Origin: Maratus speciosus
Taxonomy: Eukaryota; Arthropoda; Arachnida; Araneae; Salticidae
Direction of reading: 5' to 3'
Length of the DNA: 64,000 bases
Assembly (NCBI GenBank): GCA_963932465.1
Contig: OZ010786.1
Location: forward strand, 596,119,038 to 596,183,037
In this document: positions 1 through 10,826 of the stretch, one piece after another
How the letters are laid out: each line of letters begins with the position of its first letter
How positions within the stretch are numbered: the first letter of the stretch is position 1
Translations under genes and position numbers: made by a program
The notes under the pieces: generated by a model
The model's database searches: none
What the model was told of the DNA's origin: nothing
Seen by the model: only the letters and a program-made list of their open reading frames with translations

Positions 1-133
1 ACCGTTTTTTTTTTTTTTTTTTTTAAATAGAACTATTCGGCTTATTGAAAAATAAAGTGAATCATACTATTTTAAAAAAAGTGGTGACAGTCAAATAATC
101 TGAATTAAAAAAGTCCCCAATTTGGCAACACTG
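1..133. mobile_element. hAT-like MITE, right part (cut by window edge)
   Basis: This is the right part of the element seen complete at 5838-6023. Both share the TCGGCTTATT-like middle, the GTGGTGACAGTCA block, an AAAAAGTCCCCAA block and the terminus GGCAACACTG, which here ends at 133. The left part is missing because the window begins inside it, and a T-run (5-24) has expanded where the 5838 copy has a short T-run. There is no coding capacity. The hAT assignment rests on the CAGTGTTGCC-type terminus and the 8-bp duplication of the complete copy. Confidence 0.75.
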
Positions 134-795
134 TATTCGATAGTGATGAACATATGTACTCCCATAACTAATCCATTTTTCTTTCTACATCAGCAGTTAA
201 AATTTACTCTTCTAAAAATTGGTCAAGTATTTTATTATGAAAGTTGTTATACAGGCGATAAACATGAAAAAAACTTTTTGACACTAGAAGCACCAAAAGC
301 AGTTAATGTGCCTACTACCAAAGATATATAATTCGATTTGAAGCGGAAATATCCCCAAAAAGAAACGAGTTAAATATGTGCATAACACAAAACAAAAATG
401 TCGCTTTTACGGTTGTGACACAGAAAGAAGAAACGTGTTTTACTAATTATAAACCTGTTTTACAGATTCTTTCTAAAGGTTACGACCAATATTTCTTCAA
501 AAATTCGACGAATATTCACAAAATCTTCCTTTCTTGTAAATTATACCTCAAAATATCAATATTATTCCGTTAGTGATAATCATATTACTAAACCATTTTT
601 TTAATATTGCACAGCTAATAAAATGCAATAATTTTGAACTACACAGCTATCATTGTCTAAATATATCAATTCAATATTCGTTGAATCATTTCACTGATCT
701 CTGAAATGAAGTGTAAATTTAATACTTATTAAAAGCTTTTAAAAAAATATTTTCTTTAGGTATCTTATTTTATCGCTTAGTATTAAAAAATGAAG

Positions 796-798
<3 letters not shown>
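134..798. other. AT-rich stretch, nothing recognised
   Basis: Short open frames of 65-69 codons here have AT-driven composition and no recognisable motif. I see no terminal repeats or tandem structure. It could be eroded transposon or plain intergenic DNA. Confidence 0.6.

Positions 799-835
<37 letters not shown>
799..835. repeat. (AT)n microsatellite
   Basis: An uninterrupted AT dinucleotide run of about 37 bp. Confidence 0.95.
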
Positions 836-838
<3 letters not shown>

Positions 839-1242
839 AGCCTCAACTATAAATAAGAAATTTCAAAAAATACATTCCATAAACAAAAACTGTGAAAACT
901 TAAAATTGAGAAAAACCATTTGAAATGGAAGATTGCTTGGAAACAGAAATCAGCTTACAAAAAAATACTCCATTTCGCTACCTTCGATCCAGTCAATAAA
1001 TAAAAGAAATTGCCATTTGGAATAAATTCGTAGGCAATATATTTTGTAAATGTGAAACGTAAGATATTTCTGAAATGTGTTTCATTTGACAGCATACAAT
1101 GAAGCGTAACGCCACATTATTGAGTTAGTTAACTTAAAATACAAATACTGTAGTTTTATTTTATAAGGCAATAATTACATAAAAAGAGGATGCTAATATT
1201 TTTATTCGAGAACAAAACAGCTCAAACAGAAGTGAACCAATT

Positions 1243-1400
1243 TGACAATTTCCCTTTTAAATTTATCCGATTTTCATTTTTTTTCAACCTGGTTTCTGCT
1301 AGAGTCTCTTGTACTCGGAACGTGGCTGGGGACTTATGAACCTCGCTTCCACAAAAGAGTCGGAATAAGAGAAGAAATGTTAAAGGACCGCGGACGGAAA
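1243..1400. repeat. Dispersed repeat, copy 1
   Basis: Shares ordered blocks with 38097-38205: TTTCCCTTTTA, TCCG.TTTCA, TTTTTTTCAA.CTGGTTT, AAAAGAGTCGGAATAAG and GCGGACGGA. The second copy lacks about 40 bp in the middle. It is locally GC-richer, so an open frame runs along each strand, but neither resembles a known protein. Family unknown. Confidence 0.6.
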
Positions 1401-1703
1401 GAGACAGCTCGCCGCGACGAGCATGTGAAATTTGAAATGCAATGATGTGTAGTTTGAAATTACACAAATGAAAGGCACCGACATTTTGGATTTTGGAAAA
1501 TTGGATTTTTTTAAAACTTAAATTACCAACTCTCAACATATTGCGCCACCTGTGCCAGACACATTTCAAAGAAATTTCTCGAGTTGAAAATAGCATCCTC
1601 TGACAATTTACTGTGTTTTTGTGTACTCAAAAAGGAACAGAACAGAAAGAAATCACACAAAGAGAAATATTAAAATAATAATTGACACAATGTTGGATAA
1701 CTA

Positions 1704-2268
1704 GACCAAATTTGTGCTTTATATTCTTCTGTAAAGTATCAGTCACGGATGGAAGAAAAGAAAGGTTTTGACTAGCTCCTTCGCGGGGCGGTTGGATAAA
1801 ATATATCCCACCTAATTTAAACAAGATTCAAACCAGGAAATTTTAACTAAATTTTATATTTTTAACTTTGGACGAAAATCGGTATAAAGTTGCTCCTTTG
1901 TATTTAGAAATAAAATTTTTCGATTATTCCGGTGAGAATTCAATATTTAGAGACATTTTTGCTTGCCCCTCAAGGGGCTAGACCAAAATTGCGCTTTATA
2001 TTCTTCTGTAATGTATCAGTCATGGATGGAAGTAAAGAAAGGTTTTGACCAGACCAAATTTGCGCTTTTATATTCATCTGTAATGTATCAGTCATGGATG
2101 GAAGTAAAGAAAGGTTTTGACCAGACCAAATTTGCGCTTTTATGTTCTTCTGTAATGTATCAGTCATGGATGGAAGTAAAGTAAGGTTTTGACCAGACCA
2201 ATTTTGCGCTTTTATGTTCTCCTGTAATGTATCAGTCATGGACGGAAGAAAAGAAAGGTTTTGACAGG
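1704..2268. repeat. 72-bp tandem array, interrupted
   Basis: Units start with GACCAAATTTGCGC at 1704, 1981, 2052, 2124 and 2196, a spacing of 71-72 bp once the 206-bp interruption at 1772-1977 is removed. Each unit contains TGTAATGTATCAGTCATGGA and GGTTTTGACCAGACC. Because 72 is a multiple of three, open frames run across it on both strands; these follow from the period and are not evidence of a gene. A MITE sits between units 1 and 2. Confidence 0.9.
1776..1977. mobile_element. TTAA-class MITE, family A, with CTAG target duplication
   Basis: A 202-bp element with imperfect terminal repeats (left CTCCTTCGCGGGGC, right end reverse-complemented CCCCTTGAGGGGC). It is homologous to 14195-14377: GATAAAATA.ATCCCAC, TTTAACTAAATTTTATATTTTT and a CGATTAT.CCGGT block near the right end. 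It is flanked by CTAG at 1772-1775 and 1978-1981 instead of TTAA. Removing the element and one CTAG rejoins the surrounding 72-bp repeat with a single-base difference from its neighbours, so the insertion is clear. No coding capacity. Confidence 0.85.
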
Positions 2269-2283
2269 CTTTAGATAAACGAC

Positions 2284-2549
2284 GGATAATGGAACCTATG
2301 CAGAGGTGCCAAGCTCGCACTAATCTTCCGTAATGCGGGGATTAATTTAACCCAGTTTAACGAAGTTTCGAACCAGAAAAATTATTTGATGAATCTTTAT
2401 TTATTTAATTCCAGTTTCCTACGTGGAACATATTTAATTTCATCTCTGAAAAAAAATTCCGGTACGAAATGTATTAAACCATGGTTAAATTAACCCACAT
2501 ATTACGGAGGATTAGTCGCAACTTGGCACCTATGCCTATGGTATCATTA
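2284..2549. repeat. Inverted repeat with arms of about 60 bp
   Basis: The left arm (ACCTATGC..AGGTGCCAAG, then ACTAAT.TTCCGTAAT and GGATTAATTTAACCC) is matched in reverse complement by the right arm (GGTTAAATTAACCCA, ATTACGGAGGATTAGT, CTTGGCACCTATGCCTATGG). The spacer is about 140 bp and AT-rich. It is probably a small foldback or MITE. No target duplication was identified. Confidence 0.7.
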
Positions 2550-2848
2550 GTAGCTGATTTTTTGCGACGAACATCTATTTGAGAAGTCGCCGCAGGAGAA
2601 AAAAAGTAGCACTCATGTATGCGAATAAATTTAACACCTAATACGTTAGCTTTCAGATACAGACGCTTTGATTGTTTTCAATTTATTACAATATTTTCAA
2701 TTTGGTTACTCTTTTAAGTTTGAATCTCTTCCAATACTACTTAATTTCATTCAACATTCGTCCAAACCAAAACGGGAACAACATATCCCAACTGTTTCAA
2801 ATGAAAAGAAAAATAATCCTCCGATTATAATTTATGGTTAAATTAATT

Positions 2849-3580
2849 TAAGTGGTCTTGTACTTTTTAAATGCGATGAAAATTAACGAAAAAAATTCAA
2901 ATTTTGAATTAGTCTATCTTTAAAACATTTTTACGTATAAGCATGAAATTTGGGATCTTTGTGCTTTGTAATATATGCTACCATTAAAAATTTATCAGCC
3001 TTTTACAGAATTTGTGTATTGTTGAAATCAAAATAGTTCTTTTTTTTACTCCATAAGTCATTTCGGGCATATCTGTAGAAAGTATGTATGAATTGTCATG
3101 AAATTTCTTAAAGATACTAACAAATATGTGTGTTTGAAATGATCTATTTTTCAGTATTTACAATGGAAATATTTTTAGTTATGACTATTTTTATTCATTA
3201 AAAATTGAAAATTGATTTTTTTTACAAAAATATTTTTTAGTTAATGAAATAATTTTGGTCTAAGAGTTAATCATTTTAAACACACATATTTGTTTAGTAT
3301 CTTTACCAAATTTCATGACAAACCGTACATACTTTCTCAAGATATCATGCGCGCAATGACTTATGGAGCAAAAGAACAGAGCAATTTGATTTCAAAAATA
3401 CTCAAATTCTGTAAAAGTCTAATAAATTCTAATGGTAGCATACTACAAAGCACAGTCTGTTTAATCAGTAGTCAAAATTTTATGTTTATACGCAAAAAGG
3501 TTTTGAAGATAGACTAATTCAAACTTTCAAATTTTTCGTTAATTTTCGTTACGTTTAAAAGGTACAAGACTCCTTAAATT
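2849..3580. mobile_element. Foldback element, copy 1 (about 730 bp)
   Basis: The two halves are reverse complements along most of their length: ends AAGTGGTCTTGTAC and GTACAAGACTCCTTAAATT, inner blocks ATGGTAGCATA with TATGCTACCATT, and ACACACATATTTGT with ACAAATATGTGTGT near the centre. The 75-codon open frame in the right arm is a by-product. A diverged copy lies at 10827-11570, sharing the AAGTGGTCT end and an inner block around GATATC.TGCGCG. Superfamily unknown. Confidence 0.8.
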
Positions 3581-3907
3581 ACTAAAATAATAGTTTCTAA
3601 GTGTTTATCATGAGTCATTGATGATTTTTTTTAGATTTGAAAAAAAACGTCTCTCGTGAAAAATTTTTGGAATTATTGTTTTTTTTATGTGCTTTAGAAA
3701 ACTTTCAGTGTTAGAAGTATTTCCGACCAAACTTCAAAATTTTGCGCCTGTTCAATTTTTTCAATGAATTTAAAAATGCGTCAAGGGCTTGAGGAAACCC
3801 CTTCTTATTTTGTATTAACAAAATGTATGAATCATAAAATGAATCATTTTTTTCTTTAACTTTAGAATGGTGTTCTTTAACACAAGAATGGTAATTTTGA
3901 CCGCTAC
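3581..3907. other. No recognisable feature
   Basis: AT-rich, with no open frame, terminal repeat or tandem structure that I can support. Confidence 0.5.
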
Positions 3908-4080
3908 CATATGCACAGCTGCCTACTTGTGCGGTTTTTTGTTACCACTAAAAATTAATAGAATTTTTTGTCTTGTTTCATCGTTAAAATTCGTCATGTA
4001 TCGGCGATAGTTTTAGATAAAATTTACTATTAAATTTTAGTGGTGAGAAAAATCTGTAGAAGAAGGCGGCTAAGCATATG
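3908..4080. mobile_element. Small palindromic MITE, family S
   Basis: About 173 bp with inverted ends CATATGC.(C/T)AGC.GCC and paired inner blocks (GTTACCACTAAAAATTAAT against ATTAAATTTTAGTGGTGAG). A second copy in the opposite orientation at 45551-45914 has the same interior, including the TTTTAACGATGAAACAAGAC strand, but is split by a TTAA element. A third relative with a GCATAGCTGCCAA end is at 31723-31876. The target duplication is unclear. Confidence 0.7.
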
Positions 4081-4339
4081 AATACATTTCAGTTTAAAAG
4101 TGAAAATTTATTATAAAATAAGTGTAAAAGATACAAAGCAGAAAAACTTTCAATAAAAATGTTAAACTGTTTTAAATCAAGATTCTGGTGGGAAATATTT
4201 TTATAAAACTTGACTAAAATTTCCGACCTTTTTAAAGTTAAACAAAAGTATGTTTATTCCATGGCCAATTCTTTACAATCAAATCTTGCTGGAAAAGGAT
4301 AAACTACAAATTATTAAATTTTATGCATTAAAAATTATA

Positions 4340-5133
4340 CAGTGAAACCTCCTTGAACGGCCACCTCTAAATAGCGACAATCTCCAAAGACCGGTCACAT
4401 GTTGATGGAAACAGACACATTCCTTAGCATTAACATTAGTACGAACCTCTAATTAAGGAACCCGGAACAACGGCCACTCCAAAGCCACGAGAAAAAAATA
4501 TATAGTTTCTGGTACAATTTCATATTTATTTCCAAATCAAAATGTGAAGCAGGTAAAACAGAATTTACTTCATGTGTCCACAAACAGAAAATGAAGACAT
4601 TAATAATGATGACGAAAATTTAGGTAATAAATATTCTTAGAACGGAGGCATAACTAACATAAAGGCCAGCGAGTTTGTAAGTCTGTAAAGTAAGTAACTA
4701 AATAAGTAAGTTTGTGGCAGTTACTGCCACATTTAATTCCATACAGCAAATGATGGAAGATAAGAAAGAGATGATGGGAAAATGGATTATAGAATCACCC
4801 AAAACGTCCTTATTAACACATATACCGAAGATTTGATGAACCTCCATGAAATCCAAAATTTTGTATTACATATTAATCATGATTAGTTGTATAGCAAAAC
4901 ACATATTGTTATTTCTCTGGAAAAAGATATTTGCACCAAAAAACAAAGCAATTGAAAATCATTGATTTTTTTAATGTACTAAAACAATGAGCATTTTAGT
5001 TAAGATGACTGTGTATTTTTATTTAAATTTAATTTTGATTTTTAAAAAGTGAAACCTCTGAATAACAACCACCTCCGAAGAGCGGTCACTTTTCACCGGT
5101 CTCACGGGTAACCGTTATTCAGAGGTTACACTG
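4340..5133. mobile_element. pogo/Tigger-like non-autonomous element
   Basis: 794 bp bounded by TA on both sides (4338-4339, 5134-5135), with inverted ends CAGTGAAACCTCC and its partner AGAGGTTACACTG. Ends of the type CAGTGAAACCTC with GGCCAC-rich subterminal sequence are typical of pogo/Tigger elements. An internal copy of the terminal sequence (GTGAAACCTCTGAATAACAA near 5050) suggests a rearranged or double end. No transposase is readable inside. Confidence 0.75.
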
Positions 5134-5837
5134 TATATTTGTATCTCATCATATACAAACATAATAAAATTTTCTTGGAGATTTCTACTTTAAAATTATC
5201 ACTTTTCTTGCATGTATGTTTTAAGCATTGTTTTTATTCAGGGAAAATGGAGAGAAAAAGTAAAGCACGTTCGTACGTACGTAAAGTTCTTAAATTTCGT
5301 CTGCGCATTTCTATGAATATTTTAAAATTACAAACGAAAAGGTAAAGACAATTTTCTCAAAACAGATTTCTGCGATTTCAAGCATCTAATAAAATTCAAG
5401 AAAATCGCTTTACATAGCTCATTTTTAAAGAAATATAAAGGAAAGATTTCTCAAAGATTTCTTTCTCAGAATTCGTATTGTATATTCGCGAGCTATATCA
5501 TTATCCCAAGCAAACCTATCACGTCAATCCGTATTAACATTTTCCGAAACCGTTTGAAAATAAGCTATTTGGTATTTTGCGTTTCATAATAATTACAGAT
5601 AAAGAAAAGCATGCAATGTTTCGGTTATTTAAAGAGTTAAGGGAAAAAATTGTATATTATATGTAGATAAATATTTTTAAATTGTCTTTTAAGGATGGTT
5701 TTAAATCTTTGTGAATGTAAAACAGGTAAGAAAATTTGAAATTATTTTTGTCTCGATTTGCATTTTATATTTTATAATTCTTATTAAAAGCAATGTAAAT
5801 GCATATATTTTTTTTTAAATATAAAAAGCGTCTTAGT

Positions 5838-6023
5838 CGGTGTTGCTAGATTGAGGACTTTTTTGTCCCCAGATTGTTGATTGTCACCGCTTTTTTTTTA
5901 ATAGATTCGGCCTATTTAAAAATAGATAAAAAATTCTGAAAAATAAGGCGAATCATACTATTTTTAAAGAGTGGTGACAGTCATATAATCTGAAATGAAA
6001 AAGTCCCCAATCTGGCAACACTG
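5838..6023. mobile_element. hAT-like MITE with 8-bp target duplication
   Basis: 186 bp, flanked by GTCTTAGT at 5830-5837 and 6024-6031, a perfect 8-bp duplication as expected for hAT. Ends are CGGTGTTGCTAGATTG.GGAC and, in reverse complement, CAGTGTTGCCAGATTGGGGA. The interior is palindromic (GATTGTCACCGC against GTGGTGACAGTC). It is the reference copy for fragments at 1-133, 35933-36072 and 40951-40996. Confidence 0.9.
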
Positions 6024-6031
6024 GTCTTAGT

Positions 6032-7233
6032 ATACATTTTATTATTAATAATTTTTTAAAGAACTACACTTTTTTAACTGTATGAAGGGGAATGAATCTT
6101 GACTTTAATTGTATCTCTCTTCTCTGTATTCTAAAAAAAGTAACTACCACTGTCACCGCCGCCGCCGGTTTTGAATTTTTTGTGATCGGAGGTCTATCTT
6201 CGTTAATATTAAGAAAAATAATGCATGGAAAAATATGAAAATCGGTAGTATTATACAGAAATGTTTCATAAACACGCTGATGCAGACAGTTTTCAAATCG
6301 AAGAATTATTTTAAGAGATATTTAATGCTAAAGTTGGACAAAATCGTTCCACTAAAAAAAATTTATAGGAGCAAAAACTATACATCGGAATTTAATAATT
6401 TTTAGATCATTTTATACGTTATAATTTTCCAGTGTGCAGAATTCAATTATTTTTTTAATTTAACTCAATTTTCGAGGTTTCATTTCTATTTTAAATTCAA
6501 GTTTTCAGCATTTCGAGAGATATTTTTTACGTATTTTAGAAAATTGTACTAATTTAATCTGTTGCCAACTGTATAAACATCGGAAACAATAATGTTTGCT
6601 TCAAATTAAAAATTTATTTACACGTGACTATTATAAACAGAAAAAATCCTTTTGAATTAGAATTAAATAATTATGCACAAAAGGCAGGAACTTGTTGAAA
6701 ATTACGTCATAAAAAGTATACACGTGAATTTTAAAAGAGAAAGGATATTGTATAGCTTGGTCAAAATTACGTCAGATTAAAAACGATTAATTTAAAATGT
6801 CTCATTTTAAAGAACTTTCTTTTCGCTTTCTTAAAAAATACCAGGAGTCAAAGACTCTGTTAACTTAATTCCTTTTATATTAGCTTATTTTGAAATGTTG
6901 TTACACGTGTCTACGTCATCAAGTTATATTTATTTCGACGTTTTATTTGTATTTTTATAAATATTGTACTAATTTATTTGTTCTTTCGGTATTTAAAATA
7001 GAAATTATGTCAATTTGTATAATTTGGCGAGTGTTTTGGCGATTTATATAATTTGGCGAAATTGGTCGACTGGATAAACAAGTAGCACCGCAGCGGATTT
7101 GGCGTTATAATTCCCCGATCAAAGAGAAATGAATAGAAATCCGTTTATAGGGAGATCGCCACTGTTTTTTAAATTATAATTCAATCTTTCGAAATCTTTT
7201 TAAAGCCGATCAAATTAGCGTGCATTTAGAGTC
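6032..7233. other. AT-rich stretch, mostly unexplained
   Basis: No open frame or bounded element. The phrase ATTTGGCGA/TTTTGGCGA recurs between 7019 and 7065. The 3-prime part may be the body of the Helitron-like element that ends at 7289, but I cannot place its 5-prime end. Confidence 0.4.
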
Positions 7234-7289
7234 TGCGGTGTCTGGACGGGGGTTGGCGAGCGTAGCTCGTAGGGGGCCGATCCCCCTAG
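7234..7289 (+). mobile_element. Helitron-like 3-prime terminus
   Basis: The sequence GGGGTTGGCGAGCGTAGC is followed by a GGGGG-CCGAT-CCCCC hairpin and ends in CTAG directly before T (7286-7290). A short GC hairpin just before CTRR and a 3-prime T is the standard Helitron 3-prime signature. A near copy is at 42640-42685. The upstream boundary is not resolved, and no Rep/helicase is visible. Confidence 0.65.
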
Positions 7290-8111
7290 TAATAATATAA
7301 AATTTTCTTTTTATCAAGTTATATAATATTCTTTACTCTCACTTGTTTTTTCACAAAATCTGAAAACATTATGCTCATAAGAGGAAAGAAGGGATTTTTT
7401 TTTTCCTTTCACAGCATACGAAGAAAAGATTTTAGATTTCTTGATTATTTCTATATAAAACCAAGAACGAAAAATCATGCGTACGGTATAGATTATGTAA
7501 CACTCTCCAACACATTCAGAATACTATAACAAAACCTCATAGTTTTCTAATGTTAAAAGTGATATATAAATGAAGAATATGGAAAACGCATAATGTTTTT
7601 CAAAACCTGATTTCCGGTATTACCATGAATAGTCGTTAAAATATACGATTATTTTTGTAGCCCGTTTTATGATCTACATATACGTATCCATACTACGTAC
7701 TATGGTACAAGTTAGTTCGATCAAAAGCATAGCATATAGAAAATTCCCATTCAATAATGTTCTCCAATATACCGCCAGTTGTTGAAAACTTTTCTGCGTC
7801 TCTCTATATGAGCTATAGAATTTATAATCACCAAGAAATATTTAAGAAATAGTTAAATTTAAAAACGCATATCACAACTGAAAACGCGCTTCCAGCAATT
7901 ATTGTTCGTAGGCTTCAATAGTTTAATTATTGCTCATGTTCTTCTTTAGTCATTCTTTTACGTGTCCCTGAAAATGAATGATATGTTCTATGCAGACCAT
8001 ATTATGTAGTAGGAACCTTGTAGTACACCTCAATGATGTATATCATTTTCAATATGTTTGAAATACTGTAATATCATTAAAATACACTGCAATCATCCCC
8101 CCAGACCATGA

Positions 8112-8525
8112 TGTAACGGAATTTTTTTGAGTGGCCCTGTAAATGAACCTAGAAGGCTACAAACATCCTCTTTAACCCTTTCAGGGGCAGAGAAATTCTG
8201 CTCGTAAAAGGATGAAATAATTGACTGACACCAGAATAATCAAACGAATTTCTTACTAAATAACAAAACGCTATTTTGCACTTAAATTACAATAGCAACA
8301 ATTTATTAAAATATTCTTGGTGCCGGTAGTCAGTTTTGGAATTAAAATTAGGTGGCTAGACCCTCTAGCCACCGCCCTTGAAAGGGTTAATACCGAATAT
8401 GCATAGTAAACCCCAACAACATACATAAATTTCATGACAATCGGGCTATATTTACTCCAGCTACAGCACGGGCAGACGGATAGATGGAATTTTCAACTAA
8501 GTTGGAAAGTGTTTAAAAACGAGAA
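8112..8525. repeat. Dispersed repeat, copy 1 (split by a MITE)
   Basis: The reverse complement of 27380-27598 lines up with this segment: TAA.GGAAT.TTTTGA.TG, CCCT.GTAAAT.AACC, ATCGGGCTAT, a GGCAGACGGA block, then GGAATTTTCAA and TGGAAAGTGTTTAAAAA. A 211-bp TTAA element (8176-8386) interrupts this copy; the other copy lacks it. Family unknown. Confidence 0.65.
8176..8386. mobile_element. TTAA-class MITE, family B
   Basis: 211 bp with TTAA at 8172-8175 and 8387-8390 and ends CCCTTTCAGGGGC and CCCTTGAAAGGG. The subterminal region at the right end holds a perfect 9-bp-arm hairpin GTGGCTAGA-CCC-TCTAGCCAC (8352-8372), and the left end a 5-bp one (GGCAGA.AAATTCTGC). Interior block GGAATTAAAATTAGGTGG is shared with the copies at 22285, 34119 and 51274. 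No coding capacity; mobilisation by a piggyBac-type transposase is inferred from the TTAA rule. Confidence 0.9.
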
Positions 8526-8754
8526 ATGTTTTTCGACATTACCAAACATAAAAAGGTATAATCTCCTTTTCATATTTTCTTAGAAACCCACATACAAATA
8601 AAGAATATTGGTAAATTACACATATATCATTGAGATAAAAATAGTAAATTTGCAGATCACGAGCCACATTGTCAGCTCTGAAAGTCGTTGTTTTTTAACA
8701 CACTTTGATCAATTTTCAACTTCCTACAAATCGCAATTTAAAGTTTTTAAATTA

Positions 8755-9320
8755 CAGTGAAATACGTTTAACACGAAAACGCTTAACATGAAAAATCGGC
8801 TAACACGAAATGATATAGTGGTCCGGACAGTGTACTATGCAATTTAATACTTTTTTTTTTCTTTTAACACGAAACAAAAATCGTTCAACACGAAACATTT
8901 CGTGTAAAACGTAGATTCCGACGACGAATCTGACAACGCAATCAACGACGCAGTTCCTGTCTCCTCTACTTCAGAAATGCAGAAAATAATTAAAGTATGC
9001 GCAGTTGTTTAAATACGCTTTCGAATAAAGAGATGAATAAAACAATAGATGATCTCAAACAATTTGTGGGCAATATGGCGCTGAAAAAGACACCTCAAAA
9101 AAACATCTAATGTTTCCACAAATACCAATAATTTTTTACTTGCTTTTTTATCCTAATGGATTCACCTACTGGCAGTTTTACAGGAAATTGAAATAAAATT
9201 TGACGACAGCGAAAATATTGGTGAATTTTGTTCTTCTTTTACGAATATTTTAACACGAAATTCTTTTAACGCGAGAAAAAAAATTTATCCCTTCAGCTTC
9301 GTGTTAAACGTATTTCAATG
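8755..9320. mobile_element. pogo/Tigger-like element with decayed interior
   Basis: 566 bp between TA dinucleotides (8753-8754, 9321-9322). Ends are CAGTGAAATACGTTTAACAC and, in reverse complement, CATTGAAATACGTTTAACAC. The motif TTAACACGAAA recurs as subterminal repeats. The middle (about 8920-9110) keeps weak traces of an acidic, Ser-rich stretch (DSDDESDNAIND) like that before the C-terminus of Tigger transposases, but it is broken by stops. Confidence 0.75.
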
Positions 9321-9398
9321 TATATAAATATTTCTAAGAATAAAAAATTGGTTTCAGAAATAAGAAGCGTTAAATTAAATACGCTGTTAACTCATTAA

Positions 9399-9555
9399 CC
9401 GCCGAAACTATAAGATAGCGATTTTCAAATTTTTTTGCTGAAAAACGTTTACCACCACAAATTATGAAAGATAATTTTTGCTTTATTTAATGATCGACGT
9501 TTCTGTTATTGAATTAGGCAAACATTTTAATTCAAAAGTGGTGGCAACTTGGTAG
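9399..9555. mobile_element. TTAA-flanked palindromic MITE
   Basis: 157 bp between TTAA at 9395-9398 and 9556-9559. Inner inverted blocks ACCACCAC and GTGGTGGCAACTT pair. The terminal repeats (CCGCC, and reverse CTACC) are weak, so this is less secure than its neighbours. It abuts the next TTAA element. Confidence 0.55.
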
Positions 9556-9564
9556 TTAATTTAA

Positions 9565-10510
9565 CCCCTTAACATTCGAATTAAATTACGGTTGAGAAAT
9601 TCAATTGCTTATTGGCACCACTTTTATGATAAAGAAATATTCAACGTATTTAATGACAGAATAAACGATACTAAAATATTGTCAACTTCAATATTTTAAA
9701 AAACTGGTGGGAATTAAACCATTTGAGTAAAAGACACAGCCCAAGAATATGACGAGAGCGGGAATTAGGGCACCGCCCCCTGAATACTAGGCCTGAGCGC
9801 TGTACCCAAAGCGATATAAGTAAGCGTCCTATCTTAAATGGGAGAATTAATCGCAAGATTAAAAGCGAGGTCACATCAATCAAGGTCATGCGCCACGTAG
9901 CGGATGGAGTGTGAACTACAGGTAGATACCTAACTGTTTTCTTACCGACACCACTAAAATTGTAAAGTTTTTTTCACTTTGATTAATAACTGAAGCTCCT
10001 CTGATAAGGGGAAGAAAACTTCGTGGTTGAAGTGCGCCTGGATGTCCCTCTCGCTAGACCATTATTTTGAAATAAATGTGGCAAACAAAATTCATCTCCA
10101 TGAGTGACTGAAGATTTAAAAAATACGCGCCATATTAAAAGCCCGCGTATGTGATTCATCACTCCGTCCACAAGGTGGCGCAACTGTGTTAATTTACGCC
10201 TGATTGCAGCATTAAGTTTGTTCGCTTACTTATAACGGTTTGGCTGGACCAAAAATGACAGCTGCCGAAGGCGGATTTTTTTCAGCATGTGTACGGTCCC
10301 TTAAATATTCCTACCAATAATTTTCTGAAGTTTTTTCCGCTTCATTTTTCTTAGAATAAACATGGTAGAGAAATCTTTTATAAAATACTGGTGTTTACAT
10401 TTAAGGGACCGTACCTACGCTAAAAACAATCCGCCTTCGGCAGCCGCCATTTTTGTGTCATTTTTGTGTGAGCGCTCAGGCCTAGTATTCAGGGGGCGGT
10501 GATTAAGGGG
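9565..10510. mobile_element. TTAA-class MITE, family D, carrying a nested insert
   Basis: Reverse-orientation relative of 28827-29035. Left TTAA is at 9561-9564, followed by CCCCTTAACATTCG and AATTAAATTACGG. The right end GAGCGGGAATTAGG is interrupted at 9771 and resumes after 10501 as ATTAAGGGG followed by TTAT (10511-10514, a one-base decay of TTAA). Its own sequence is about 210 bp; the rest is the 731-bp insert. Confidence 0.8.
9771..10501. mobile_element. hAT-like element nested in family D
   Basis: 731 bp with long perfect terminal inverted repeats: CACCGCCCCCTGAATACTAG runs in from 9771 and its complement ends at 10501, continuing through AGGCCTGAGCGCT. Flanks are ATTAGGG (left) and ATTAAGGG (right), compatible with an 8-bp duplication that lost one A. 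Inside, 10258-10450 is a second inverted repeat (CCGAAGGCGGATT, GTACGGTCCCTTAAAT and complements). Parts recur at 36076-36175 and 40790-40940. No transposase. Confidence 0.8.
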
Positions 10511-10826
10511 TTATTTATAACTCATTTATGTTTACCGTTGCGTCAACGCAAAACCAGCGGGTAATGCGTTAATCAAAAACATTCTGAAATTCTGATAAGC
10601 TGCGCATTCTGGTAAATTTTTAGATAAAAAAGGACAAATCTTCAGGGGGCAGAGTACTCCTGAACAAACCGTATTCTCATTAAATTTATGTTAGTAATTT
10701 GCTATTGATTGTGCGAATTGTTATGGTACATCTTGGATTTCTTCTTATACTGTAATTTTATTAGTATAGGTAAATGTTTTGACAGACATTTTACGTTATA
10801 CTAATATTAATTTGAATAATTTTAAA

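Noticed and set aside
1963..2320. Repetitive open frames on both strands that look like an internally repeated protein
   Set aside because: They are translations of the 72-bp tandem array, whose period is a multiple of three; both strands stay open for the same reason, and there is no independent evidence of a gene.
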